The notes under the pieces: generated by a model
What the model saw: the letters and a program-made list of their open reading frames with translations, nothing else
Database searches by the model: none
Told to the model about the DNA's origin: nothing
Assembly (NCBI GenBank): GCA_016795145.1
Contig: JAEUII010000313.1
Location: 1 to 64,000, forward strand
DNA length: 64,000 nt
Source of the DNA: Planctomycetaceae bacterium
Lineage (GTDB): Bacteria > Planctomycetota > Planctomycetia > Planctomycetales > Planctomycetaceae
Direction of reading: 5' to 3'
Position numbers and translations under genes: made by a program
Shown here: piece by piece, positions 44,595 through 53,227 of the stretch
Layout: each line of letters opens with the position of its first letter
Position numbering within the stretch: the stretch's first letter is position 1

Positions 44595-47090
44595 TTATGG
44601 AACTTGGCCGATGGCTAGAAGTTTCGGTGCTCGTTCGTCGTTTTGATATGCGAGAAGTCTTAATGCATTGAATACCACGAGCAGTGTTGAACCTTCATGG
44701 AGCAAAACCGCGGGGCCGAGTCGCAGTCCCAGAATGGTCGCTGGTACAAGAAACGCCACCATGCCAAGACTTAACCAGAGGTTCTGCCGAATGATTCGAC
44801 TTGTTTGGCGGCTGAGGCCGACAACGAACGGCAAATGGTTGAGGTCATCAGCCATTAACGCAACATCTGCGGTTTCGAGCGCGACGTCCGATCCGGCTGC
44901 ACCCATGGCAATCCCCACAGTGGCATTGACCATGGCAGGAGCATCATTGACTCCGTCACCAACCATCGCCACGCTCGCTTGCTCACTGAGCTTTCTGATG
45001 GCCGAGACTTTGTCGTCAGGCATCAAATCTCCCATCGCTTCATCAAGGCCGACATCTTTCGCCACGGCATTGGCGACCTGTTGATTATCGCCCGACAGCA
45101 TAATCATTCTCTGAATGCCAAGCTCTCGCAGTCGAGTAATCACGTTCCTGGCGGAACCGCGTGGAGTGTCCATCAAGCCAATCACACCAAGGTATGTTTC
45201 GCCTCGATGCACGATCATGGTGGTTCGGCCATTTGCCTTTAGTTGATTCAGTGTCTCCAAAATCACTGGGGGCATCGCTGTGCTGTTTGATTCTGAAAAT
45301 AAACTCTCTTTACCGATGCTGACGACCTGACCTTCAACAGTCGCCCTCACTCCTCGACCAGTGACACTCTGCACATTATGGGCCTGAAGGACAGGCAGGT
45401 TCTGAATCCGAGCTTTCCCTCCCGTTACGACCGCCGCGGCAAGTGGATGATCGCTCAGCAATTCCACGGCAACTGTCACACTCAGCAATTCAGCTTCCGT
45501 CACACCTTCAGCACAGGCTACATCTGTTAGTCGAGGTTTCCCTTCCGTCAGCGTTCCCGTCTTGTCGAATGCGATCGTCTGTACCTGTCCGAGGATTTCC
45601 AAAGGAGCACCGCCCTTGACGAGCACTCCCCCCCGTGCGGCACGAGCGATCCCGCTCAAGACCGCACTTGGTGTAGAAATGGCAAGAGCACACGGACTGG
45701 CAGCCACGAGGACAGCCATTGCTCGATAGAAAGACTTGCTGAATGGTTCGTTGATCACCAACCATGCGAATAGCAGAACAACTACCAGCACAAGGATTGT
45801 CGGAACAAACCTTCGCTCAAATGTATCCGTCAGTCGCTGCGTTGGGGATTTCTGCGTTTCGGCTTTGTTCACCATCTGGACAACGCGGGCCAGTGTGGAT
45901 TCGTACGCCAGTTTCGTGACCTGAACCTCAAGGGCACCACTGCTGTTGATTGTTCCGGCAAAGACCCGGTGGGCGGCATCGAGTCGATCCGGATTGGCAG
46001 CAGCCTGCTGAAGGTCTGTGACCGGTCGTTTGTCGACGGGGACACTCTCGCCTGTGATGGGAGCCTGGTTGACGCTCCCTTCGCCTTTGATCACAAAGCC
46101 GTCCGCCGCAATTCGCTCATTGGGCTTTACCACGACGACGTCAGCAACCTGAAGCAGTTCGACTGGGATTTGCTCAATTCTGTCGCCTCGACGAACTAGA
46201 GCCGTTTCCGGTGCGAGTTGTGCGAGGGCCTCAATTGCCCGCTTGGCTCGGCCCATTGCAAAGTGTTCCAGAGAGTGCCCGAGGCTGAACAGAAACAGCA
46301 GTAACGCTCCTTCTGCCCATTCTCCAAGGCTCGCTGCACCAAGGGCCGCCACCAGCATCAAGAAATCAATTTCAAAACGCCGCGCCAACACATTTTCCAG
46401 GGCCTCTCGGAAAGTAAAATAGCCGCCGAAGATATAGGCGGCGAAATACAGGCCCCATGGAATCGAAGGGGAAAGGCTCGTGAAGGTCGAGACGAGCCAG
46501 CCCGACATTAGCAGTATGCCGCAAATGCCGGCAAACAGCAGCTCTGTCTGTTCGCCGAGCCAACCGCCGTGTCCATGTTTGTGTACCTGTTCCGGATCTT
46601 TCGGTTTTGTCCCGGGTCGGTTGACGTCGACCACAGAAACCGGCGTATCAGTGAGTGGAACTCCGATCTTCCGCAGTGCGGAGCGGATGCTGTCTTCGTT
46701 CGCCACCTGGCGATCGAATTCAATCTTCAGTAAACCGGCAGGCGATACTGCTACATCCATTATCCCGGGGATAGCCTTTGCTCTCGCTTCGACGGAGCTG
46801 GCCTTCCGAGCGTACATGGTTCGGGAATTCAGTAACAAATGACCGAACTGCCGGTCCAGTTCCGCTCCTGCACGAATCGCGAGTTCTCGCACCTCACCAA
46901 TTGACAGTCGCGTCGGATCGAAGTGAATGCATATCTGATTCACACCTTCTGCGGTCGTGTCGACTATATGAGTACTCTGAATTCCCTTCTTCGCCAACAG
47001 GATATCGCTGAGCCGTCGAACACACGCATCACGGGCATCTGGCACTGCTGGCAATAGCAGGGCAATATCCAACTTCGTCTTTTCCGTCAT
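44595..47090 (-). CDS. P1B-type heavy-metal ATPase, SPC/P1B-4-like
   Basis: The 831-residue transporter has eight membrane helices. Key motifs are TGES (about 346-349), SPC at 465-467 in the transport helix (VLVAASPCALAIS), DKTGT at 509-513, MVGDGVNDAPA and, near the C-terminus, LLHEGSTLLVV. SPC with HEGxT marks the P1B-4 group, which exports Co2+, Fe2+ or Zn2+-like ions. The N-terminus holds two HMA-like folds lacking CxxC, so they probably do not bind metal by Cys. The His-rich loop VHKHGHGG lies near 169-176. Confidence 0.92.
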   Translation of the reverse strand: MTEKTKLDIALLLPAVPDARDACVRRLSDILLAKKGIQSTHIVDTTAEGVNQICIHFDPTRLSIGEVRELAIRAGAELDRQFGHLLLNSRTMYARKASSVEARAKAIPGIMDVAVSPAGLLKIEFDRQVANEDSIRSALRKIGVPLTDTPVSVVDVNRPGTKPKDPEQVHKHGHGGWLGEQTELLFAGICGILLMSGWLVSTFTSLSPSIPWGLYFAAYIFGGYFTFREALENVLARRFEIDFLMLVAALGAASLGEWAEGALLLFLFSLGHSLEHFAMGRAKRAIEALAQLAPETALVRRGDRIEQIPVELLQVADVVVVKPNERIAADGFVIKGEGSVNQAPITGESVPVDKRPVTDLQQAAANPDRLDAAHRVFAGTINSSGALEVQVTKLAYESTLARVVQMVNKAETQKSPTQRLTDTFERRFVPTILVLVVVLLFAWLVINEPFSKSFYRAMAVLVAASPCALAISTPSAVLSGIARAARGGVLVKGGAPLEILGQVQTIAFDKTGTLTEGKPRLTDVACAEGVTEAELLSVTVAVELLSDHPLAAAVVTGGKARIQNLPVLQAHNVQSVTGRGVRATVEGQVVSIGKESLFSESNSTAMPPVILETLNQLKANGRTTMIVHRGETYLGVIGLMDTPRGSARNVITRLRELGIQRMIMLSGDNQQVANAVAKDVGLDEAMGDLMPDDKVSAIRKLSEQASVAMVGDGVNDAPAMVNATVGIAMGAAGSDVALETADVALMADDLNHLPFVVGLSRQTSRIIRQNLWLSLGMVAFLVPATILGLRLGPAVLLHEGSTLLVVFNALRLLAYQNDERAPKLLAIGQVP

Positions 47091-47204
47091 CGTCTTTCGC
47101 CTTCATGAAGTACTTCACGCTGGTGACGCTGACGGGCAGAGACGACACCAAAAATCAGCGGGACTTTGGTTCGACTCCCGCCATAGGGGACAACGCATGC
47201 AATG

Positions 47205-47765
47205 CTAGTGTCTATGCCCATCATCATGCGTATGTTCTCCTTCGTGCTTGTGCTCAATCTTCCCGGAGAAGGATTTGCCGTCGATCATGACGACCAACTT
47301 CGCAGTGGCATCGTGACTATCGAGGTCGCTGGCAAGCTCTTCGTCCTTTACCGAGAAGCGAGACGACTTGCCCTCAGGGTCGGTTGTTTCACGTTCGGCA
47401 GGCAGCTTGAACTGCTCTGCTTTTCCGTCGTGCGAAATGTTGATCATCAATTCGGCCGCTTCGATTGGAACCGCAACCTTGGCGGCACTGTCCAAAATGT
47501 AGACGGTTACGCTGCCTGCTTCGCCGTGGACAAGTTCTGCGTGATATTCTTCATTGCCCAGTTCGACGAGGTCGCCGTGATGAGGTCCCTCACTCGGATG
47601 AGCATGCTCTTCATGACTGCCCGTGTCCGGAGGAAGCTCTGCAATTGTGTTGTCAGGAACAGTCGATCCGGATTCGCTGCATCCAGTGACACAGACAAGA
47701 GAGACTCCCAGAATCGGCAGCGTGAGGCACTTCAGAAGTCGAAACGAACGAGAGAATGTGGCCAT
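47205..47765 (-). CDS. His-rich exported lipoprotein
   Basis: The 186-residue protein has a lipoprotein signal ending SLVCVTGC, then His-rich stretches (HEEHAHPSEGPHHGD near 50-65 and HKHEGEHTHDDGHRH at the end) around a beta-rich core. It precedes the P-type ATPase gene on the same strand by 114 nt. His-rich tails suggest that it binds metal in the periplasm. I do not recognise its family. Confidence 0.75.
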   Translation of the reverse strand: MATFSRSFRLLKCLTLPILGVSLVCVTGCSESGSTVPDNTIAELPPDTGSHEEHAHPSEGPHHGDLVELGNEEYHAELVHGEAGSVTVYILDSAAKVAVPIEAAELMINISHDGKAEQFKLPAERETTDPEGKSSRFSVKDEELASDLDSHDATAKLVVMIDGKSFSGKIEHKHEGEHTHDDGHRH

Positions 47766-47790
47766 GACGACCTTCTTTCATCAACAGAAA

Positions 47791-47829
47791 GCAGACCTTT
47801 TTTCGGCGACACACCGAAGAAAGGTCTGC
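47791..47829. terminator. nested stem-loop, likely terminator
   Basis: GCAGACCTTT pairs with AAAGGTCTGC (47791-47800 and 47820-47829), with an inner TTCGG/CCGAA hairpin. It sits after the ABC ATPase gene and before the lipoprotein gene on the same strand. It may separate the two. Confidence 0.6.
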
Positions 47830-47874
47830 AGGATTTCAAATTCAATCAGTAACCGAATTCACAACGACGAGGCA

Positions 47875-48564
47875 TCAGGCGGCCTTTGCGTGCGGCAAAG
47901 ATTCTTCGCTGATTCTCCCATCGGTCAGCACCAGTCTTCGCTTTGCACGTGCCGCAGCGGCAAGGTCGTGCGTCACGGTAATGATGGTTCTCCCTTCATC
48001 ATAGCAGGTGTCGAAGGCTTTGAGCACGACTTCGCGGCTCGTCGGATCCAGGTTTCCGGTTGGCTCATCCGCCAGGATGATCTGTGGATCATTGACCAGC
48101 GTACGGGCCAATGCGACTCGCTGCTGTTGTCCAACACTCATTTCAGATGGCTTGTGATTAAGACGATCGCCAAGTCCAAATCGCTGCAGCATTGTTGTCG
48201 CCATTCTGACTTGATCTCCCGGTGCAACATGATTCAGAGTCAACGGAACCTGAACATTCTCCAGAGCCGTGAGGTACGGGATCAGATTGAAAGTCTGAAA
48301 CACGAACCCCATGCGCTCACGCCGGATGGCCGACCGTGCGACAACCGACTGTTCATAGACTGAAGTGTCATCCAACCAAATGCGGCCGGATGTCGGTGAG
48401 AGCATCCCTCCAATCAGCGACAGCAGCGTCGACTTGCCACTGCCACTTGGGCCAACGACAGCCACGTACTCACCCGCTGAGATTCGAAGGTCCTCACATT
48501 GCAACGCCGTCACCGTCTGTCCGTGACGAGTGTAGGTGCGGTTAACATTTTCAAGTCTGATCAT
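47875..48564 (-). CDS. ABC transporter ATP-binding protein (LolD/MacB-like)
   Basis: The 229-residue protein has Walker [10 protein letters not shown], signature MSVGQQQR, Walker [13 protein letters not shown] and a His switch in TVTHD. It is of the MacB/LolD type that works with FtsX-like permeases. The permease gene lies 3 nt upstream. It probably powers extrusion or release of a lipoprotein or peptide. Confidence 0.93.
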   Translation of the reverse strand: MIRLENVNRTYTRHGQTVTALQCEDLRISAGEYVAVVGPSGSGKSTLLSLIGGMLSPTSGRIWLDDTSVYEQSVVARSAIRRERMGFVFQTFNLIPYLTALENVQVPLTLNHVAPGDQVRMATTMLQRFGLGDRLNHKPSEMSVGQQQRVALARTLVNDPQIILADEPTGNLDPTSREVVLKAFDTCYDEGRTIITVTHDLAAAARAKRRLVLTDGRISEESLPHAKAA

Positions 48565-48567
48565 AGA

Positions 48568-49791
48568 TCACACCTCCTGGAAGCAAAGACAAGGATCAAG
48601 TTTTGCTGCCTGGCGAGCCGGCCAGTATGCGGCCAGCACAGCCAGCAAAGTTGCTGCACTGACAGCCAGCAATGCCAGCCCCGGCAAAGGGACGACGTTG
48701 ACTCCGGCCCATTGCGGCCCAACAAGCACAGCCGTCAGCAGACCAATCAGACAGCCGATGGTCCCAGCAACCAGTCCCAGCACCAGCGCCTTCATCAGGA
48801 ACAGACGCTGAACAAATCCCGGTGTAGCCCCAATCGCCATTAATGTGCCAATCTCGCGCCTTCGTTCACGAACATTTGCCGCAATTGCGCTGGCAAGGCT
48901 GGCACCGCCGACGAGGACTAAGATTCCAAGAACAAACCAGGATGTCCCGGACATCAGTCGGTTGACTCCAACCTGTGTCTGCACGACCTGGGAAACGGTC
49001 ACGACTCTGGCATTTGGCAATAGCTTGCTGAGTTCCGGAACGAGATCCCCGGCCGCGTCTTCACAACATCCAATCACTTCAATCGCGCTGACAACTTCGC
49101 CGGATTTGGCCAATTCCTGAACTGTGTGCAGATGCGCAAAGACTCTCGAATCGTCGACTGTCCCGGTTCGTGAAAGCGTCCCCAGAACAGTGAAGGTTCC
49201 TCCCAGAAGTTCCACCGTGTCTCCGGCAGAGAATGCGGATCGCTCCGCCACGTCTGCACCAAGCACGATCTGATTCTTCTCAAGGTTGTCGATGGCGCGA
49301 GTCGTGTTCAGCGACTCTGGAGTCTTGTCAGCGTCTGAAGGTTCATGGCTGGCTTTCTTGCATCCGTCGTGTTTCTTCGGCGTAAACAATGCTGCCGTCT
49401 GCCACGCCTGCTGCGCGGTAAACTCGCTCTGCGGAAGAATTCCGGTCAGTGTCACTTCGAGTCCGCCCAAACTTGCCGGCATGCTGAGTTTTGGCGTGAC
49501 TTTCTCGACACCGGCCAGTCCCGCCATCAGCACTTCTGTCACATGCTCTTCCGGCAATGTCTGACCATTACGATCGGCCGCATAGTAGTTCTGCAGCGAC
49601 GCCTCTTTGGGAAGAATCAGAATGTTGGCCCCAAGGCTGGAAAGCTGTCGAGAGATTTCCTGTTCTGAATGGACAGTGACGTGACGAATGGCCACAAGTG
49701 CCGCTACGCCGAGCAGTATTGCAATGCTGCTGGATACCACCGACCATGGTCGTTCTCGCAGCTCTTTCCAAACAAGTGATCTGAGATTCAT
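48568..49791 (-). CDS. ABC transporter permease (FtsX/MacB-like)
   Basis: The start at 49791 has GGAAG upstream and gives 407 residues. It has an N-terminal membrane helix after RSLVWKELRERPW, a large extracytoplasmic domain (about 45-260) and three membrane helices at the end with ERRREIGTLMAIGATPGFV. This is the MacB/FtsX fold. It pairs with the ATPase gene 3 nt downstream. A Cys/His stretch (HDGCKKASHEP) occurs in the external domain. Confidence 0.88.
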   Translation of the reverse strand: MNLRSLVWKELRERPWSVVSSSIAILLGVAALVAIRHVTVHSEQEISRQLSSLGANILILPKEASLQNYYAADRNGQTLPEEHVTEVLMAGLAGVEKVTPKLSMPASLGGLEVTLTGILPQSEFTAQQAWQTAALFTPKKHDGCKKASHEPSDADKTPESLNTTRAIDNLEKNQIVLGADVAERSAFSAGDTVELLGGTFTVLGTLSRTGTVDDSRVFAHLHTVQELAKSGEVVSAIEVIGCCEDAAGDLVPELSKLLPNARVVTVSQVVQTQVGVNRLMSGTSWFVLGILVLVGGASLASAIAANVRERRREIGTLMAIGATPGFVQRLFLMKALVLGLVAGTIGCLIGLLTAVLVGPQWAGVNVVPLPGLALLAVSAATLLAVLAAYWPARQAAKLDPCLCFQEV

Positions 49792-49793
49792 GG

Positions 49794-50636
49794 TTAGTTC
49801 TTCCTTGTTGAATTCGATTTGACTGCCTGCTGAGCCGGTGCAGCTGCATGCTTGCAATTCGGGTCATCGCAACACTGTCCAGATTTATGAATCGCAGCGG
49901 CGATCTGAGCCGGTGTCGACGCGGAATCGAAATGCCCCACCATTACGCCGGGAGGAGCAATCAAGACAGCGTATGGCCCTTCGACTCGAAGCGGGTCAAT
50001 CTTCATTTGACTGATGAAACGCATTTCCTGCGGATCATCGACTCGCAATGAAGTGAACGAAATTCGATCTTTGAACTGAGGGTCCGACTGCAGCGATTTC
50101 ACGCCGTTCGGAACAGCGGCCTTGTCGCTGGCAGAAACAAGAACGAATACGAGCTGCTCGTTTTGCAGTGACTTCATGCACTTCATCATTGTCGGAGTGA
50201 CAATTGCAGCGCTGATGTGTTCATCAGAAATTGTTTTTGCGAACACGCCCGTGATGGCTCCGTTTGGAGCCACTGCGACCGTCAGGGGCATCGGTGCCCG
50301 AGCAATACCAAAATGCTGCACGAGTGGCTGCTCGGCAGGGTCGTTGGCACGTGCCGTGACCACAACGGCCTGTTCATGTCGTTCGGCGACGCCAGTTTCC
50401 ACAGTGCCCAGCATCTGTCGGGCGGCAGCATTATCTTCCTTTGAAAACACAATGAACGTGAATTTTCCTGCACTTCCGGCTGCCTTGAGAGACTGCTCAA
50501 GTGGACTCAGGTTGCGAGACTGTACAACAGCCGAAGCCGTTGTCTGTCGTGTCGCCGTCTGCGCCCACAACGGCTCGTTGAGTGTAATCCATCCTCCGAC
50601 AACACCGAACAAAGCAAACATAGTTGAAGACTTCAT
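49794..50636 (-). CDS. exported thioredoxin-fold-like protein of the ABC operon
   Basis: The start at 50636 gives 280 residues with a signal peptide (about 1-27, ending LWAQ). The body has two similar alpha/beta halves (FTFIVFSKEDNAAARQML and LVFVLVSASDKAAVPNGV), reminiscent of thioredoxin folds but without CxxC. The C-terminus has CCDDPNCKHAA, a possible metal site. It starts an operon with the permease gene 2 nt downstream. Confidence 0.65.
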   Translation of the reverse strand: MKSSTMFALFGVVGGWITLNEPLWAQTATRQTTASAVVQSRNLSPLEQSLKAAGSAGKFTFIVFSKEDNAAARQMLGTVETGVAERHEQAVVVTARANDPAEQPLVQHFGIARAPMPLTVAVAPNGAITGVFAKTISDEHISAAIVTPTMMKCMKSLQNEQLVFVLVSASDKAAVPNGVKSLQSDPQFKDRISFTSLRVDDPQEMRFISQMKIDPLRVEGPYAVLIAPPGVMVGHFDSASTPAQIAAAIHKSGQCCDDPNCKHAAAPAQQAVKSNSTRKN

Positions 50637-51010
50637 TTTGATTCCCTTCGATTGGAAACGTGTCTCAGACACGCTCGGGTGACTGAAAATCGAGTGCATA
50701 AAAATTGATCGCTGCTTCCGAACATCATCAATGTGCGACACCCCTGCATGATGCATGACATTTCTGTATGCCGCACAATCTGATCAATAGTCACATTGCA
50801 AGTCCCGACGTTTGGTTGCACCGGCACTCAATTGAAATGAGTGTCGGGAGAACGACGTGCTTACAATGGACTGAGACTGTGGAGGGAGGCATATCCAAAC
50901 CGATCCGAGCGTAGCTGTAAAAACAATGCCAGCAGCCAAATCAAAGCTGGAAGATGCCTTTCCGAAAAAGGCTCACCGCAGATAGAGGGTCAAACGCACG
51001 CTCGCGTGAC
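50637..51010. promoter_or_regulatory. intergenic region upstream of the ABC operon
   Basis: It holds TGCATGATGCA (50745-50755), an inverted repeat, about 110 nt before the start of the operon, and a hairpin with CACTCA/TGAGTG arms at 50825-50843. I see no gene. The promoter of the ABC operon should lie here. Confidence 0.4.
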
Positions 51011-51529
51011 TTAACAGCGTATGACAGTCGACGACACAATGGTCAAGCCGACCGTAAGACAGCGGGGTAACTCGACAGACCTTCTGTCTGTGGCTGCCGT
51101 GACTCTCGTCCCGCGATCATAGTCGAACGGAGGAACCGTTGGGCGAGAATGTTGCCGAGTCGATAATGTGACTCTGCAGGACTTCTGGGAAGAAGTGGCG
51201 GTGCTGGACGTTAACGGCAAATGACGACAACCGCACGGATCATTGGTAGTCAGCGGAGACTCGAACAGAACAGGCTCTTCAGGCGTGTTTTGACCTTGTT
51301 CCTCGCATCTATGAGCCCCAGCGATTGCACACAATGAATGAGCATGTCCGCTATGATTCTCTGGACGCGATTCTCTTCCATGTTCGTGTTGGCAACAGTT
51401 ACACGCTTCGGCCAATTCATGAACACAGCAAATGGAGCCGTCACTCCGCAGGCACAATGTCGCGTTGCCACAGAATCCGGTGAGGATCTGTGAAATAAGC
51501 AACATTGTTCCAAACAGAGATCTGACCAT
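51011..51529 (-). CDS. small Cys/His-rich exported protein
   Basis: The start at 51529 has GGAG 9 nt upstream, giving 172 residues. It begins with a hydrophobic segment (SLFGTMLLISQILTGFCG) and then has repeated Cys and His (CNCCQHEHG, HSGHAHSLC). The rest is Ser/Thr-rich. The composition suggests periplasmic metal binding. Similar proteins occur at 58151 and 61226 in this island. I do not recognise a family. Confidence 0.6.
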   Translation of the reverse strand: MVRSLFGTMLLISQILTGFCGNATLCLRSDGSICCVHELAEACNCCQHEHGRESRPENHSGHAHSLCAIAGAHRCEEQGQNTPEEPVLFESPLTTNDPCGCRHLPLTSSTATSSQKSCRVTLSTRQHSRPTVPPFDYDRGTRVTAATDRRSVELPRCLTVGLTIVSSTVIRC

Positions 51530-51732
51530 CGCAACTAACTCCAAACTACAATCCGTCTCTCTCTTTTCGACCACTCAACGCCTACTGTATCACCTGTGAG
51601 GAGGTCACAACTCAAACTTCTACACGCCAGCCGATTTAGCCCAGTTCGCCGGAATTATCATGCAACATTCGCAAGTACTGAATTCGCAAAGGTTCTTTAC
51701 CAACGTGCAACTAAGCAGTGTCCTTCGACGAA

Positions 51733-52374
51733 CTACTCATGCTCGTGTTTCACAGAAAACCCGAGTTTAGTAAGCCACTCTGCACGCTTCTCCGCCGCTT
51801 CGTGGCCGGCACATTCGATCGTTCTTGGCTTAACACAACGAAATGACACATCAGCATGTCCATCGTGAACGTCTTCTTTGAACTCACATCCCAGAGCTTT
51901 GCAGACGACGACAAACTCTGCGCCCGTGTCCGACTTCTCGAAATGCTTCTCGACCCAGTCTGTTGTCTGAAACGCGATGACTTCCAACTCGGCTTCATGC
52001 TCATGAGCTTCATCGTGCTCTTCTTCATGAGAAGGGTCTTCACTGTGTAGCGTTTCGCAGCCTGCATCATTCAACCAATCCTGCCATTTGTGAACCAGTT
52101 CCTCAGACTGCAGAGTGACCAGAGTCCAACGGGGCTGCTGAAAAGTCACATCCATGTGTCCATCGTGAACTTCAGTCTTCGACTTACACCCAAGCTTTCC
52201 CAGAGCCTTCACAAAAGCCTCTCCTTTTTTTGAATCCTCAAACTCCTTTGTTTGCGGTTCCAAAAGGCGATAGGCAAAAACAAACGTCTCTTTTTCATCA
52301 GCCGCCATCGCGGGTGAAGGCATCGCCAGGGCGCAAAAGCCAGCCAAGAACATCGAGATAGGTAACAATCTCAT
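51733..52374 (-). CDS. exported protein with two His/Cys 'LGCE-HxGHxDVxF' domains
   Basis: The start at 52374 has GGGAG 8 nt upstream; 213 residues with a signal peptide (1-24). Two copies of a domain of about 80 residues follow, each with LGC(E/K), then H-DGH-x-DV-x-F, aromatic strands and a helix with the pattern W..WL..GF/C. The linker and C-terminus are His/Glu-rich (EEEHDEAHEHE; KHEHE). It is a paralogue of the next upstream gene. I do not know the family. Its His, Cys and export suggest metal binding. Confidence 0.7.
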   Translation of the reverse strand: MRLLPISMFLAGFCALAMPSPAMAADEKETFVFAYRLLEPQTKEFEDSKKGEAFVKALGKLGCKSKTEVHDGHMDVTFQQPRWTLVTLQSEELVHKWQDWLNDAGCETLHSEDPSHEEEHDEAHEHEAELEVIAFQTTDWVEKHFEKSDTGAEFVVVCKALGCEFKEDVHDGHADVSFRCVKPRTIECAGHEAAEKRAEWLTKLGFSVKHEHE

Positions 52375-52465
52375 CGAACAACTCCCTTTTTCAGGAACTA
52401 ATCGCAGGAACCAGCCAATCAGGACTCGTTCGACACTCGAACCAGTCTCATCAGACTTCAAAAAA

Positions 52466-53062
52466 CTAGTGAACGTGCTCTGTCTGAAATCCTTTTTTCT
52501 CCAGCCACGACTGGAGCGAATGGGCTTCGTCATGGTCAACACAAATCAGACTCCTTCGCGAGGTACATCGAAAGCTCACATCGATATGACCGCTATGACT
52601 GCCTTTCCGGACTTCACAGCCGAGACCTTTGCAGATGGCCAAAAACTCTGCCGCTTTTCTGTCGTCTTCAAAGTGCTGTGACTGCCATCCACTCTGCATG
52701 TATTCCACAACGATTGCATTTTCTGTCGGGGAATGTGCATGGCCATGTAGAGTTTCAAATCCATTCTTATTCAGCCACTGTTCCCAGCGATCAGCATTTT
52801 CATGTGATTCCAGGGTGATTTCTCTCCATTCAACCGATCGAAATTTCACATCAGAATGGTCTCCATGATTATCAACCTTTGTTTCACATCCCAGCTTTCG
52901 GAGCATGGCAAGCGTCTTTTCTGCATCGGCTTCATCTTTTGCATGAAGGCTCTGCCATTCCTTTGAACGAAATGCCACGGACTCCCCGTTCTCCGATGCT
53001 GTGGCGATCGAACAGGTGATTGAAAGAACTGCAAACACTGGCAAAATAGTTTTGAACAACAT
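52466..53062 (-). CDS. paralogous exported protein with two His/Cys domains
   Basis: The 198-residue protein has a signal peptide (1-23, ending ATA) and two domains like those of the next gene: KLGCETK, then HGDHSDVKFR, and GLGCEVR, then HSGHIDVSFRC, each ended by W..WL(N/E)KxGF. It ends EHVH. The paralogue lies 91 nt downstream, so the two form a pair. The RND pump gene ends 166 nt upstream of it. Confidence 0.7.
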   Translation of the reverse strand: MLFKTILPVFAVLSITCSIATASENGESVAFRSKEWQSLHAKDEADAEKTLAMLRKLGCETKVDNHGDHSDVKFRSVEWREITLESHENADRWEQWLNKNGFETLHGHAHSPTENAIVVEYMQSGWQSQHFEDDRKAAEFLAICKGLGCEVRKGSHSGHIDVSFRCTSRRSLICVDHDEAHSLQSWLEKKGFQTEHVH

Positions 53063-53227
53063 GACTGCGACTTTCCTGATGCGTTCGAGAGGCTTGTCAT
53101 AAAAGCACCCTTGAACAGTGATGTTTCAACCTCGGTTCACACACATGGAACAGAGGACAAAACATCTGTGTCGCACTTTGTATGCCGCCGATAGAATTTC
53201 TTTGACGTCAAGTTGATTGAAGTCCGG

